A stretch of 61,842 nucleotides of DNA from Fibrobacter sp. (GTDB taxonomy: Bacteria > Fibrobacterota > Chitinivibrionia > Chitinivibrionales > Chitinispirillaceae). How positions within the stretch are numbered: position 1 is the stretch's first letter; each line of letters starts with the position of its first letter. The notes beneath the pieces are model-generated. The model saw only the letters and a program-made list of their open reading frames with translations, had not been told where the DNA came from and made no database searches. Positions 1-8,601 of the stretch are shown here, piece after piece. A program made the position numbers and the translations under genes. Where the stretch lies: assembly GCA_012728995.1 (NCBI GenBank), contig JAAYEB010000160.1, positions 1 through 61,842 on the forward strand, given 5' to 3'.

Positions 1-2
1 TA

Positions 3-2138
3 AAAAAAGATGGAATAGATTATTATTTTCTTCCGAAAATCATGGGACTTCCGGTAAAGAACAGTATCAGTAAAGCCAAACAGCATCAGTGTACATGCGT
101 TCTTCTTCAGAGTGAAGCTTACTATCTCTCCAGCGCTTTCAGGGAGTTGATAGATGAAAACAAGTTACTTACCCCCCTGTTTGATTTTTCCAATGGACTT
201 CAATCCCAAAAATCTGCGTTCGTTAATCTGGGGAAATCTCTTGGCAAAACCGGCAAGGAATCAGTTACTGCATTTGAAGCTGCAGTTCAGGTACACAATG
301 AGTTTGAATCAAAAATGGCATTTACCGGTAAAGAATTTTTGACTCAACTTGAAAAAGAACCTCAGAAAACCGCTATAGTGCTTTTTGGGCGTCCTTATAA
401 TGCATTTGCACGTGAAGCAAACATGGGGATTCCATCCAAATTCAGTTCACGTGCGGTACAGATAATACCATGGGACATGCTGCCATTTACAGATGAATTG
501 TGTGACAGTGATATGTGCTGGGCGTTGGGGCAAAATCTTTTAAAAGCTGCAAGTTTTGTAAAAAACCATCCTCAACTTTTCGCAGCCTGGATTACAAATT
601 TCAGCTGCGGACCGGATTCTTTTCTTGTCGGTTCATTCAGGGATATCATGGGCACAAAGCCATCACTCACCCTGGAACTTGACAGCCATACAGCAGATGC
701 CGGAATCAATACCCGCATAGAAGCATTTTTAGACATAGTTCAAAGATACCGCAAGCTTGGTGAAATTACAGATACGCAAAATGAGTTTATACCATCCAAA
801 GTTGTATTCGAGAATAAAGTACCCGATTATATTACTTCAAATGGAAAACGTGTAAGTTTCAGAAACAACAGGGTACATCTTCTTATTCCCTCCATGGGAC
901 GTTTTGCAAGTGAAATCATGGCAGCAGCCATGAAAGGACTTGGTGTTAACTCATCAGCAATTCCGATCTATGATTATGAAGCACTGAAATTTGGCCGCGC
1001 AAACACTTCATGCAAAGAATGTCTTCCACTGCTTCTGACAACAGGCGGTCTGCTTAAATACCTCGCTCACAGGAAAAACAATGATGAGCTTCTGGCATAT
1101 TTCATGCCCTTTACTCCTGGCAATTGCCGCTTTCCGCAATACAGGGCTTTTCTAAACAACCTGATTCGTAAAAAGAAACTTGAAAATGTATGCATCTTCA
1201 GCCTTACAGCAGAGAAAGGATACTTGCATGATGCATTCAGTGCAACAGACCGACTGGGGTTCCTCAAAGCATTCATTATTTCTGACGTAATGGATGATAT
1301 TAAAAACGCACTTACTGTACTTGCACTGGATAAAGAAGAAGCTCATTCAGTTTTTGAAAAGCAGTGGAAAAAAATTACGGACACATTTAATAACGGGCAT
1401 GTTAAACAGATCTACAACGTCCTTGAAAATATAGCTGACAATCTTGCATCTATTCCACTTAAACATCCGCTTTCCAATGCAAAAAAGGTATCACTGATGG
1501 GAGAAATCTTTGTACGGCGCGATGAGTTCTCCTGCAGGGATCTTATGTCTGCACTTGTAAAAAGAGATATCGTGGTTAAAAAATCACACTTTTTCGAATG
1601 GCTCAAGTATGTAGATTATATTGTTCATCATGGAATCTACCAGCCGGATTTTACATTCAAATCCAAAGTTCAATTTGCCGTTAAACAGCTTTTACAGAAC
1701 CGTTATGAACAAAAAATCAAGAAAATTCTTTCCAGATCCAACCTTTACGAGTACGAAACAATAGATATAGAAAAAATTACCACTTATGGGAAAAAATTCT
1801 TTGATCTCGAATTTCGTGGAGAATCGATACTCGCTGTCGGCGGTTTCTTTAAAGAGGTACTTCACTCTACTCATGGAATGGTATCAATCGGTCCTTTTGC
1901 CTGCATGCCCACACGTGTAATCGAAGCAGTTCTTTCGGTTGAAGCAACACTTGATACAAAAAAATCCTTTAACGACATGAACTCATCTTTACATAACAAC
2001 AAGCTGGATTCGTTTACTTCACTTCCATTTTTGTCTGTAGAAACAGACGGCAACACTTTCCCGCAGATACTTGAAGCCAGAATTGAGTCGTTCTGTTTGC
2101 AGGTTGAAAGGCTGTACAAAACCATACATCAGGGTTAA
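3..2138 (+). CDS. 2-hydroxyacyl-CoA dehydratase activase-like protein (BadF/HgdC family, DUF2229), 3' part
   Basis: The reading frame is open to the left edge, so the first ATG at 42 is internal and the N-terminus lies outside the window. About 710 residues are visible. They read like the C-terminal half of the long (~1400 aa) BadF/BadG/BcrA/HgdC-type activases: a DUF2229-like segment at the start, then a dehydratase-subunit-like region with Cys-rich stretches such as NTSCKECLPL and PFTPGNCRFPQYR. Family members use ATP and a [4Fe-4S] cluster to pass a low-potential electron to 2-hydroxyacyl-CoA dehydratases or benzoyl-CoA reductase-like partners. The ATPase half is expected upstream and cannot be checked here. 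The long fused form often has no known substrate, so the partner is unknown. The family call is fairly firm; the reaction is inferred. Confidence 0.75.
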   Translation, partial: KKDGIDYYFLPKIMGLPVKNSISKAKQHQCTCVLLQSEAYYLSSAFRELIDENKLLTPLFDFSNGLQSQKSAFVNLGKSLGKTGKESVTAFEAAVQVHNEFESKMAFTGKEFLTQLEKEPQKTAIVLFGRPYNAFAREANMGIPSKFSSRAVQIIPWDMLPFTDELCDSDMCWALGQNLLKAASFVKNHPQLFAAWITNFSCGPDSFLVGSFRDIMGTKPSLTLELDSHTADAGINTRIEAFLDIVQRYRKLGEITDTQNEFIPSKVVFENKVPDYITSNGKRVSFRNNRVHLLIPSMGRFASEIMAAAMKGLGVNSSAIPIYDYEALKFGRANTSCKECLPLLLTTGGLLKYLAHRKNNDELLAYFMPFTPGNCRFPQYRAFLNNLIRKKKLENVCIFSLTAEKGYLHDAFSATDRLGFLKAFIISDVMDDIKNALTVLALDKEEAHSVFEKQWKKITDTFNNGHVKQIYNVLENIADNLASIPLKHPLSNAKKVSLMGEIFVRRDEFSCRDLMSALVKRDIVVKKSHFFEWLKYVDYIVHHGIYQPDFTFKSKVQFAVKQLLQNRYEQKIKKILSRSNLYEYETIDIEKITTYGKKFFDLEFRGESILAVGGFFKEVLHSTHGMVSIGPFACMPTRVIEAVLSVEATLDTKKSFNDMNSSLHNNKLDSFTSLPFLSVETDGNTFPQILEARIESFCLQVERLYKTIHQG

Positions 2139-2377
2139 AAACACAGTGTAACTGCCAGACCGGATCTAAATAAACAGCTTTTTTTATTCGATTCGGTGTA
2201 CATTTTTTATCAATTACCCCCGGTTATGGTTATATTAATACAATAATCATGTGTGCGGAAAACATCATGATTGCAGCCTCTTATAGGTATAATACCAGGA
2301 ATATGCTGATTTTAAACGAATAAAACTTCAATCAATTTTAAAGGATCTTTTTCGAGCACTAAACTTTGGAATAATCT

Positions 2378-4354
2378 ATGATCAAAATATGCATTAAATC
2401 GATTCTTTTTTCTATAATTCTATCTTTAACTGTTCTTCCATTCAGATCAATATCACAAGAAATCACAGTAACAATAGATCCACTCGAAAGATTTCAGCGA
2501 TTTGAGGGTTGGGGTACAAGTTTATGCTGGTGGGCAGTTCTCGCAGGAAAATGGGATGATGCAAACAGAAAAGCACTTGTTAATGCGATTGTCGACCCTG
2601 ATACTGGTCTTGGATATAATATTTTCAGGTACAATATCGGTGGTGGAGACCAGCCCGGTCATGATCATCTGACCAAAGGAAGCGGTGGCGCAAAAGTTCC
2701 AGGTTTCAAACCAACAGAAAGTGGTGATTACGACTGGGATGCAGATTCTTATCAACGCAGGATTCTACTTGAAATTAATGAACATGGACAAGATCTTATT
2801 TTCGAAGCATTTTCAAATTCCCCCCCCTGGTGGATGACCAAAAGTGGCTGCGTTTCTGGAAATAGTGACGGATCGGATAATCTCAAGGAAGATTATTTTG
2901 ATGATTTTGCAGATTACCTTTCTGAAGTAGTAAAATATTACAAAGATACGTGGAATATTACATTCAGGACTGTAGAACCATTCAATGAACCGAGCGCAGG
3001 GTGGTGGAAATCAATGGGGGATCAGGAAGGTTGCGGTTTTAAGAATAATCAGTCAAAAATGATTAAAGAGCTTGGGAAAGCACTTGTTGCAAAAAATCTT
3101 TTTGGAGCGACATCAGTAAGTGCTGCAGATGAATCTTCGATTGATCAGGCCCTGACAAGCCTTAACGGTTATGATACTGAAGCTTTGGAATACCTGTCTC
3201 AAGTCAACACACACAGTTATTCCGGCCATAATTCCAGAACTCAACTTGCATCAAAAGCCTCATCACTGGGTAAAAGAGTCTGGCAGTCGGAATCCGGGCC
3301 ATTGCACAAAAATGATAACAGCCATATAGCATTATGGATGGCTGATGTGATAATCAGGGATATTCGTGATCTTAAAGCCGAAGCCTGGATAGACTGGCAG
3401 GTGAGCGATCCTGCAGAAAACTGGATGTCGATAAATGCGGATCACCGGAATCAGAAATTTACGTACAAAAGTCGTTTTTACATGCATTGTGCATTCAGCA
3501 GATTTATTCGTCCCGGATCGCATATAATCTCAAGCGATAACGACAATACAATTGCTGCGCTCACCAAAGACAGCTCATTGGTGGTTGTAATAAGAAACGG
3601 AACCGGTAATGATAAAATGTATTCCCTGGATTTATCGAAATTCAGCCATACAGGCAAAACTGTTAAAGTATATCAATTCAGTCTTCCTGGTGACCTGAAG
3701 CCTCTGGCTGATATGCAATTGCCCGATAATAACCGGCTTTCAATAAATTCGCCGTCACAAACAGTTACTACCTGTGTTTTTTCCAATGTTTCTTCACCAC
3801 CCTGTACGCCATCAGAGATTACCTCCTATGTAAAAATTAACAGTCAACCATGGCAGGAAACCACGAATGTCACGTTAAATGCTGGTGATACACTTAAATT
3901 TGGTCCTCAGCCATTAAGTAATGGTTATTGGAGCTGGAAAGGTCCACAGGATTTTAAATCTGAAAACAGGGAAATAACTATCAGAAATATATCCAAATCA
4001 CAAGAAGGAGATTATGTTGCTGCATTTTGTAATTCTCAGGGATGCACAAGCAGTGTAGTTATTAATGTAACCGTATATGATCCAAGCAAGATCATAAACA
4101 AAGAAAATTCCAGGAACAAATATGATAACAGAATATATTTCAGAGGTAATAATCTGACAGTGATATCTGATTATCAATATCCACTTACGATTCAGGTATT
4201 TACCTTAAAGGGTGTATCTGTATACAAGAAAACAATTTTCAAAAATGTAACAACTCCGGTTTTTTCGGGTATACCCTATGGTAATTTTATAGTACGAATT
4301 AGTACAGAATCGGGTAAACCTGTTTTTGAAAAAATGCTGGTTAATTTGTTCTGA
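2378..4354 (+). CDS. Secreted GH30-family glycoside hydrolase (endo-beta-1,6-galactanase-like) with Ig-like and C-terminal sorting-type domains
   Basis: A 658-residue secreted enzyme. Residues 1-27 form a signal peptide ending near SIS-Q. Residues ~30-470 match a GH30 TIM barrel with its side beta domain: the early motif RFEGWGTSLCWW, the acid/base Glu204 in EPFNEPSAGWW and the likely nucleophile Glu305 in VWQSESGPL. Residues ~480-570 look like an Ig-like module (GDTLKFGPQ ... GDYVAAFCNSQGC). The last ~70 residues look like the short beta-sandwich tail (YQYPLTIQVFTLKG, FIVRIST) common on secreted proteins of Fibrobacterota and Bacteroidota. The closest subgroup by eye is the endo-beta-1,6-galactanase type; other GH30 specificities such as glucosidase or xylanase remain possible. 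It stands alone, with ~240 bp to the upstream gene, so it is probably its own transcript. Confidence 0.85.
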   Translation: MIKICIKSILFSIILSLTVLPFRSISQEITVTIDPLERFQRFEGWGTSLCWWAVLAGKWDDANRKALVNAIVDPDTGLGYNIFRYNIGGGDQPGHDHLTKGSGGAKVPGFKPTESGDYDWDADSYQRRILLEINEHGQDLIFEAFSNSPPWWMTKSGCVSGNSDGSDNLKEDYFDDFADYLSEVVKYYKDTWNITFRTVEPFNEPSAGWWKSMGDQEGCGFKNNQSKMIKELGKALVAKNLFGATSVSAADESSIDQALTSLNGYDTEALEYLSQVNTHSYSGHNSRTQLASKASSLGKRVWQSESGPLHKNDNSHIALWMADVIIRDIRDLKAEAWIDWQVSDPAENWMSINADHRNQKFTYKSRFYMHCAFSRFIRPGSHIISSDNDNTIAALTKDSSLVVVIRNGTGNDKMYSLDLSKFSHTGKTVKVYQFSLPGDLKPLADMQLPDNNRLSINSPSQTVTTCVFSNVSSPPCTPSEITSYVKINSQPWQETTNVTLNAGDTLKFGPQPLSNGYWSWKGPQDFKSENREITIRNISKSQEGDYVAAFCNSQGCTSSVVINVTVYDPSKIINKENSRNKYDNRIYFRGNNLTVISDYQYPLTIQVFTLKGVSVYKKTIFKNVTTPVFSGIPYGNFIVRISTESGKPVFEKMLVNLF

Positions 4355-4911
4355 TTTGAATTTTAAAAACATTCAATAAAAGATTTTTTACACTGTATTT
4401 GAAAATATAATAAACAAATTTCAAACCTGATTAAAAATTTTATACCAAAACGAATTTTATTTCACCAAAAATCTTTGTTTCTATGACAATCAGGGTATTT
4501 TTACCGATTTTCTTTACAATACAATCATTATTTAATGTAAAGGTTTATTTTCGTTGTCCGGTATATTCGTGGGGCCCATATAAGGTATTTGAGTCGTTGC
4601 CCTTGTGGCTTACCCCCCCAGGTATCTTTTTTTCTGTATCCGCATGCTTTTTTTGTCCTCTGGTTTCATCATTCCTGCAGATACGTTGCAGTCTCGTAAC
4701 CTGTTCGTACAATTCCCGAATTCGTTTGTTCCGGAAGCATGAAACAAACTGATAAGGGGGGATCTGTAACTGAATGTTTGCGGGTTTTTGTAATATGAAG
4801 GAATCTGTTTCCGGTTCGGAATAACTTATCCATCTTATAAATATTCGACAAAGTCAATTTACTGTTTCTGGAATACATTGATTTTATTAGAATTATGAAG
4901 CTTTGAAGAAA
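4355..4911. other. Intergenic stretch left of the integrated element
   Basis: This AT-rich stretch follows the GH30 stop codon and ends at the displaced tRNA fragment. Open frames on both strands here are short, cross each other and lack ribosome sites or recognisable motifs. I see no gene or RNA in it. Confidence 0.5.
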
Positions 4912-4955
4912 TACCCCCGACAGGATTCGAACCTGTGGCACCAGGTTTAGGAAAC
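4912..4955 (-). repeat. Displaced 3' half of tRNA-Arg (element attachment site)
   Basis: Read on the minus strand, this is a tRNA 3' half: anticodon loop and 3' anticodon stem (GTTTCCTAAACCTGG), variable loop, a perfect T-arm (ACAGG-TTCGAAT-CCTGT), the acceptor strand CGGGGGT and an A discriminator. There is no 5' half next to it. The 15 bp at 4941-4955 are identical, in the same orientation, to 22365-22379 inside the intact tRNA-Arg. The T-arms differ but each is self-complementary. Joined to the 5' half of the intact tRNA, this fragment restores a G7-C66 pair that is G-U in the present gene. It is therefore best read as the original host 3' half, displaced by integration. Confidence 0.85.
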
Positions 4956-5020
4956 TTGCCTGCGGCAGTATCTTCTATCATTAATTTCAATGACTTATAA
5001 TTCGTGAGGCTCCGGTGGCG

Positions 5021-5038
5021 ACCGTAGAGGTCTACGGT
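5021..5038. promoter_or_regulatory. ACCGTAGA/TCTACGGT palindrome near the left element end
   Basis: The sequence is ACCGTAGA, two G, then TCTACGGT, giving perfect 8-bp inverted arms. The same motif recurs several times at the other end of the element (22108-22315), which suggests binding sites for the integrase, an excision factor or a replication protein. The binding protein is inferred. Confidence 0.5.
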
Positions 5039-5135
5039 TTTGGGTGAAATATCGATTTTTAAGCACTCGTGACAAAAAAAGCAGAGATGCATCTCGTTAC
5101 CATATGATGGTACTGAGATATAATTTGCTGCTTTT

Positions 5136-5306
5136 TTATTTACTTTTAGTTGATGTTCCCTTCAAACGGGATGGTTTACTATTGCGCATTTCCTGCCGTT
5201 CCGCAAGGAATTTGCCGAATTTATATGGGTCATTGTCGAATTCCTTGAAAATTTTCCGCCGTGTCTCGCGGATTTCTTCAACAACCGGGTCTTTGGAGTA
5301 ACTCAT
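5136..5306 (-). CDS. Small hypothetical protein (56 aa)
   Basis: A 56-residue frame starting MSYSKDPVVEEIRETRRKI and ending in a basic tail (RLKGTSTKSK). An AGGA box lies ~9 nt before the ATG, and the gene begins 10 bp after the end of the PH-domain gene on the same strand, so the two probably share a transcript. The sequence is a charged helix of the kind seen in small proteins near toxin-antitoxin genes (EIRETRRKIFKEF, then DPYKFGKFLAERQ). No function can be assigned. A longer plus-strand frame over the same bases has no ribosome site and an implausible composition. Confidence 0.65.
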   Translation of the reverse strand: MSYSKDPVVEEIRETRRKIFKEFDNDPYKFGKFLAERQEMRNSKPSRLKGTSTKSK

Positions 5307-5316
5307 AATTCGCGTC

Positions 5317-5688
5317 CTAATGAATTATTGAACTGAGGAAAACTGCAATTTTCTTTACATCCGTATTTCGTGTGAACTCTAATTTTATACCACCCATTCC
5401 GGAAACCCAGAACTCAAATTCCGTATCAATGTCAAATGTACCTGCGGTTTCAACAGAATACCCGTTAAACTTGGAATAAGGAATACTGTAATATTTCTTC
5501 TTTTTCCCGGTTAAACCCTGAACATTGATGATAATAAGCCGGAAATTAGTAAAAATTGCTCTATCTCTCATTCCTTTATATGAAAGATATACCTGTTCAT
5601 TCTCAATAAGCATAAATTCATACATATCCCTTGCATCTTCCAGTGAGACTTCACTCAAAGCGATAATTTTAGTATCTTGTAATGACAT
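5317..5688 (-). CDS. Bacterial PH-domain protein (bPH_1-like)
   Basis: A 123-residue soluble protein without signal or membrane segments. The pattern AIFTNFRLIIINVQG followed by KYYSIPYSKFNGYSVETAG and a terminal strand/helix (IKLEFTRNTDVKKIAVFLSSI) fits the bacterial pleckstrin-homology fold (PF08000-type). Such proteins occur singly in many bacteria and their ligand is usually unknown. It sits at the left end of the integrated element, upstream of the 56-residue gene, and may be cargo. The domain call rests on pattern only. Confidence 0.65.
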   Translation of the reverse strand: MSLQDTKIIALSEVSLEDARDMYEFMLIENEQVYLSYKGMRDRAIFTNFRLIIINVQGLTGKKKKYYSIPYSKFNGYSVETAGTFDIDTEFEFWVSGMGGIKLEFTRNTDVKKIAVFLSSIIH

Positions 5689-5817
5689 GATAAAGGACTC
5701 CTGCTAAAATTGGAATAGAATAAAAATGAATTGCGGTACAAACAAAATTGAAACTCTTTTATTTTATTCATTGGATGGATAAAAGTGCATATTTTTAGTA
5801 AGGCCAAGGGGTGAAAA

Positions 5818-6117
5818 ATGGAAACACGAGATGAAATTCTTGAATTTTTAAGAGAGAATCGGGAGTTACTGAAAAACCACTTCTACATTACAAAGATTGG
5901 TCTTTTCGGCTCTTTTGCCCGTGGTGAGCAGACAGCCCAAAGCGATATTGATCTTATTATTGAACTCGATGCCCCCGATACTGATGTACACGTCCTGAAA
6001 AACAATATCCGTGAATTTTTTATTTCACGTTTCAACCGTGGAGTTAATCTCGCTCGGGAAAAATACCTACGACCGTATGCCCGCGATATGATACTTAAGG
6101 AGGCTATTTTTGTCTGA
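5818..6117 (+). CDS. mntA: MntA-like minimal nucleotidyltransferase (antitoxin), third acidic residue changed
   Basis: A 99-residue MNT-fold protein. The GSX10DXD signature is intact: Gly31-Ser32, Asp43 and Asp45 (GSFARG...DIDLIIEL). In this family MntA antitoxins transfer AMP to a tyrosine of the HEPN toxin HepT. The position where the third catalytic Asp normally stands (usually VDLV) reads VNLA, with Asn77. An AAGGGGTG box lies 5 nt before the ATG. The 3' end overlaps the next gene by 8 nt, as expected for a coupled toxin-antitoxin pair. The family assignment is firm. Whether it can still transfer nucleotides is doubtful from the missing acid and needs an alignment to confirm. Confidence 0.85.
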   Translation: METRDEILEFLRENRELLKNHFYITKIGLFGSFARGEQTAQSDIDLIIELDAPDTDVHVLKNNIREFFISRFNRGVNLAREKYLRPYARDMILKEAIFV

Positions 6118-6487
6118 AGAAAAGAACCACCTTTCCCTCATGAAAATTCTCGATGCCGCAGAAAGTTTTCTCGCACTCAGGTTAATTCTTGATGCCGCAA
6201 AAAAGATTTCTGATTTTTCCCGGCCATTCTCAAATGCGGATGATCTTTTCACCGATAAAAAGAGCTTTGATGCCGTCTGCATGAATTTTGTAGTTATCGG
6301 AGAGATGGTTGAACGGATTTCAGATAAGTTCAAACTGAAATACAGTACAATCGACTGGAAAAACATAAAAGGGCTTCGAAACATTATTGCACATGATTTT
6401 TTCGGGGTTGATGCAGAGGAAATCTGGAGTATTGTTAAACTGCATATTCCCGCATTGATTGAATCGATTCAGAAAATCACCAAATAG
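6110..6487 (+). CDS. hepT: HepT-like HEPN-domain ribonuclease toxin (DUF86)
   Basis: A 125-residue all-helical HEPN protein. The RX4H ribonuclease motif is present as Arg90-NIIA-His95. Canonical HepT has RX4HXY, where the Tyr is the residue modified by MntA; here the sequence runs HDF, so residue 97 is Phe. Translation probably starts at the TTG at 6110, since AAGGAGG lies 8 nt upstream inside mntA, which suggests translational coupling. The toxin active site looks intact while the modification acceptor is absent, matching the altered third acid in its partner. It faces the integrase gene, with an 18-bp gap between the two stop codons. Confidence 0.85.
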   Translation: MSEEKNHLSLMKILDAAESFLALRLILDAAKKISDFSRPFSNADDLFTDKKSFDAVCMNFVVIGEMVERISDKFKLKYSTIDWKNIKGLRNIIAHDFFGVDAEEIWSIVKLHIPALIESIQKITK

Positions 6488-6505
6488 TAATGTTACCTGT
6501 AGGTA

Positions 6506-7585
6506 CTACTGCGAAGCCTGCGAGCGTAGGGTATTTCTGTTTTGCGGCCAAACTACCGACTGAGCAGCTAAAAGCCCGTCGCGGTGGTAATACGTGCGGA
6601 GCATGTTACCGCTCTTCCAACCGGCTATCTGGCATAATGCCCGTTCCGGTGTTCCGGCATTGAGAAGCTCGGTTGCGGCATTGTGGCGGGTATCGTGGAA
6701 ATGTGCATCCTTTAAACCGGCAATCGTAAGACAGCGACGCATTGCCCGGTCAAAATCTCCGAGTGGCAGATACTTGTCATGTTTTTTCACGTACCTGAAA
6801 AAGAGCCACGGGCATTTTTCCACTGGCGGCAGAGTACGGAAATAGGTCGTGAGCCATCCCGGCGGAATTGGTTTCCAGCTTCCACTTTTACACTTTGCGA
6901 TTTCATCCGGGACATAGATAACATTATTGATAAGATCAAGATGTTCGCGGGTAAGTGCCGACAGTTCCGATTTCCGACAAGGTACTTCAAAAGCCAACCG
7001 GATAACTGCCGAAAGATGGGGTGCTTCCTGATCGACAATATTTATGAGCCGTTGCCGTTCAAGGTCGGTAAAAACTCTATCTCTGGGAATAACCTTGAGA
7101 ATTTCCATTTTCTGTAACGGATTAGATTCAAGCAGACCGTCGGTCACGCAGAGATTGAGTGCAGCTTTCGCCATTATGGTGTAATGATTAACGGTCGTAT
7201 TGGCAAGCGGTTTTCCTGTCTGGCGGGAAATCCGGTGTCTGAGATTAACCCAGTAACGCCGGAAATGTTCACGTATTTTTTCTATCGGAACATGGCTTAA
7301 ATCCCTTTTCATCTCGTCAAATGCATACGGTGCGGAAATGCTGTTTTTCCGTGCTTCGTAATAATAATCGAGCGCCTGACCGAACGTGACGATTTTTGTA
7401 GCTGAAAGATGAACACTTGCATCGGCGATTTCACGGAGACGCTGACGGAGTTCATAGTATTTTTCCTCTGCCGCCTTGCGGGTTCCCGTGAACGTATGGC
7501 GTTGACTATGCTCCCGGTTATCTTTCCATACCCGGATGAGCAGAACCCATTTACGCGGCCCGATCTGTGTAATATTCATTCCCAT
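6506..7585 (-). CDS. int: Tyrosine recombinase (integrase) of the tRNA-Arg element
   Basis: A 359-residue phage-type integrase. An N-terminal arm-binding-like region (WVLLIRVWKDNREHSQ) is followed by a SAM-like core-binding domain and a C-terminal catalytic domain. Catalytic residues are visible: Arg in VPCRKSELSAL, Lys in the DEIAKCKSG hairpin, the HDTRHNAAT box, Trp in AGWKSGNM and the Tyr in LRTYYHRDG. It lies ~1.5 kb inside the left attachment site and is the obvious candidate to catalyse integration into the tRNA-Arg anticodon-loop region. Base composition is richer in GC than the host genes outside the element. Confidence 0.92.
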   Translation of the reverse strand: MGMNITQIGPRKWVLLIRVWKDNREHSQRHTFTGTRKAAEEKYYELRQRLREIADASVHLSATKIVTFGQALDYYYEARKNSISAPYAFDEMKRDLSHVPIEKIREHFRRYWVNLRHRISRQTGKPLANTTVNHYTIMAKAALNLCVTDGLLESNPLQKMEILKVIPRDRVFTDLERQRLINIVDQEAPHLSAVIRLAFEVPCRKSELSALTREHLDLINNVIYVPDEIAKCKSGSWKPIPPGWLTTYFRTLPPVEKCPWLFFRYVKKHDKYLPLGDFDRAMRRCLTIAGLKDAHFHDTRHNAATELLNAGTPERALCQIAGWKSGNMLRTYYHRDGLLAAQSVVWPQNRNTLRSQASQ

Positions 7586-7673
7586 GCTGAAACCATCACT
7601 GTTCGAAATATTGACTATCGATAATTATAATATAGCATGGAAATAATCTAATGTAAAGATTTTCCATACGACA

Positions 7674-7895
7674 CTATCTGATCTTGACTGCTTTCCGGTT
7701 GATCTTCAGCACAGGTTGAAGTAATTTACCGTTCAGTAGATGACGGTCAATTTCATCCTTTGAAAACCTCCAACTTCCCCCGACCTTTACCGCTCCGGGT
7801 ATGCGGCCGGTATGACGGTATTTTTCAACGAACTTGATTGATATATTCATGTAGTCCGCAAGTTCTTTGCTGGTCAAAAATTCTTTTTCCATCAT
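7674..7895 (-). CDS. Excisionase-family helix-turn-helix protein
   Basis: A 73-residue protein with the winged-helix pattern of MerR-like excisionases (TIGR01764 type): LTSKELADYMNISIKFVEKYRHTG, then a wing with KVGGSWRFSKDEIDRHL. Such proteins bend DNA to direct the integrase toward excision, or act as small regulators. It lies directly upstream of the integrase on the same strand, with an 88-bp gap. GGGAG stands 5 nt before its first ATG; a second ATG follows immediately. The likely role is excision control of this element, inferred from position. Confidence 0.8.
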   Translation of the reverse strand: MMEKEFLTSKELADYMNISIKFVEKYRHTGRIPGAVKVGGSWRFSKDEIDRHLLNGKLLQPVLKINRKAVKIR

Positions 7896-7922
7896 GTTTC
7901 TCCCGTAATTGATTTCTTAACC

Positions 7923-8360
7923 TCAATTGGTTGATATTCCGGTTTTGGATTTCTCTAAATATTCGTCTATTCCACGTAATAGAATTCTATATGCCTCCTC
8001 TGGATCAGATGGCTTACCGTTTTCCACAAGGTACCTGTTGAGAAACAGAGCACGAAATTTTTGTTCTTTGGAAAACGATAACCAGACATAGACACAAACT
8101 GCTATTAACGGGTAGTATTCTGTACCAGTCAAACAGAATAGATATTTTAAATAAAGATTATTAACCTCTTCATGGCTTATTTGTTCAGGACGATCATAAT
8201 ATTGAAACAAATAGTTGAATACATGCAATGGGTTTATCGTTTGTTCAAATGCATCAACGATGATGTCGATTTCCAACTGATCAGCTTTTACTTCATGCAG
8301 TTTTTTGGTCACATCAGCAATATCCATGTGGTGTTCTCTGTATAGATATTCTTTATCCAT
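7923..8360 (-). CDS. Hypothetical element protein (145 aa)
   Basis: A 145-residue, mostly helical, soluble-looking protein starting MDKEYLYREHH. A GGAG box (AAAGGAG) lies 9 nt before the ATG, and it is placed between the primase-helicase and the excisionase genes on the same strand. One hydrophobic stretch (YPLIAVCVYVWLSF) could be a buried helix rather than a membrane segment. I do not recognise a family. Confidence 0.6.
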   Translation of the reverse strand: MDKEYLYREHHMDIADVTKKLHEVKADQLEIDIIVDAFEQTINPLHVFNYLFQYYDRPEQISHEEVNNLYLKYLFCLTGTEYYPLIAVCVYVWLSFSKEQKFRALFLNRYLVENGKPSDPEEAYRILLRGIDEYLEKSKTGISTN

Positions 8361-8601
8361 TAATAAATTCTCCTTTATGAAATGTAAAAAATCTGATTAG
8401 TATTTCAACCAATTTTAAAAACCTTGAACTAATCAATAGACGGTCCCTACGAGTTACCCGCTTGAAAACCCCTCTCAAAGTAACTAAAACAGCTTTGCAG
8501 GATTGCAGGAAGTGAAACCCTGTTTTGTGAAAAAGTCTTATAAACAATAGTTGTAAATACTTTCATTAAAACCGCCATTTGACATCCGCACATCCTGCAA
8601 G

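Noticed and set aside
4483-4941. Two overlapping open frames (plus and minus) left of the element
   Set aside because: No ribosome site, no recognisable motif, implausible composition; the minus frame overlaps the tRNA fragment.
5044-5301. 85-residue plus-strand frame
   Set aside because: It is the antisense of the better supported 56-residue minus-strand gene and has no ribosome site.
8353-8547. 64-residue minus-strand frame between primase and the 145-residue gene
   Set aside because: Composition is odd (many Phe/Arg/Leu), no good ribosome site, and it overlaps the start of the next gene.
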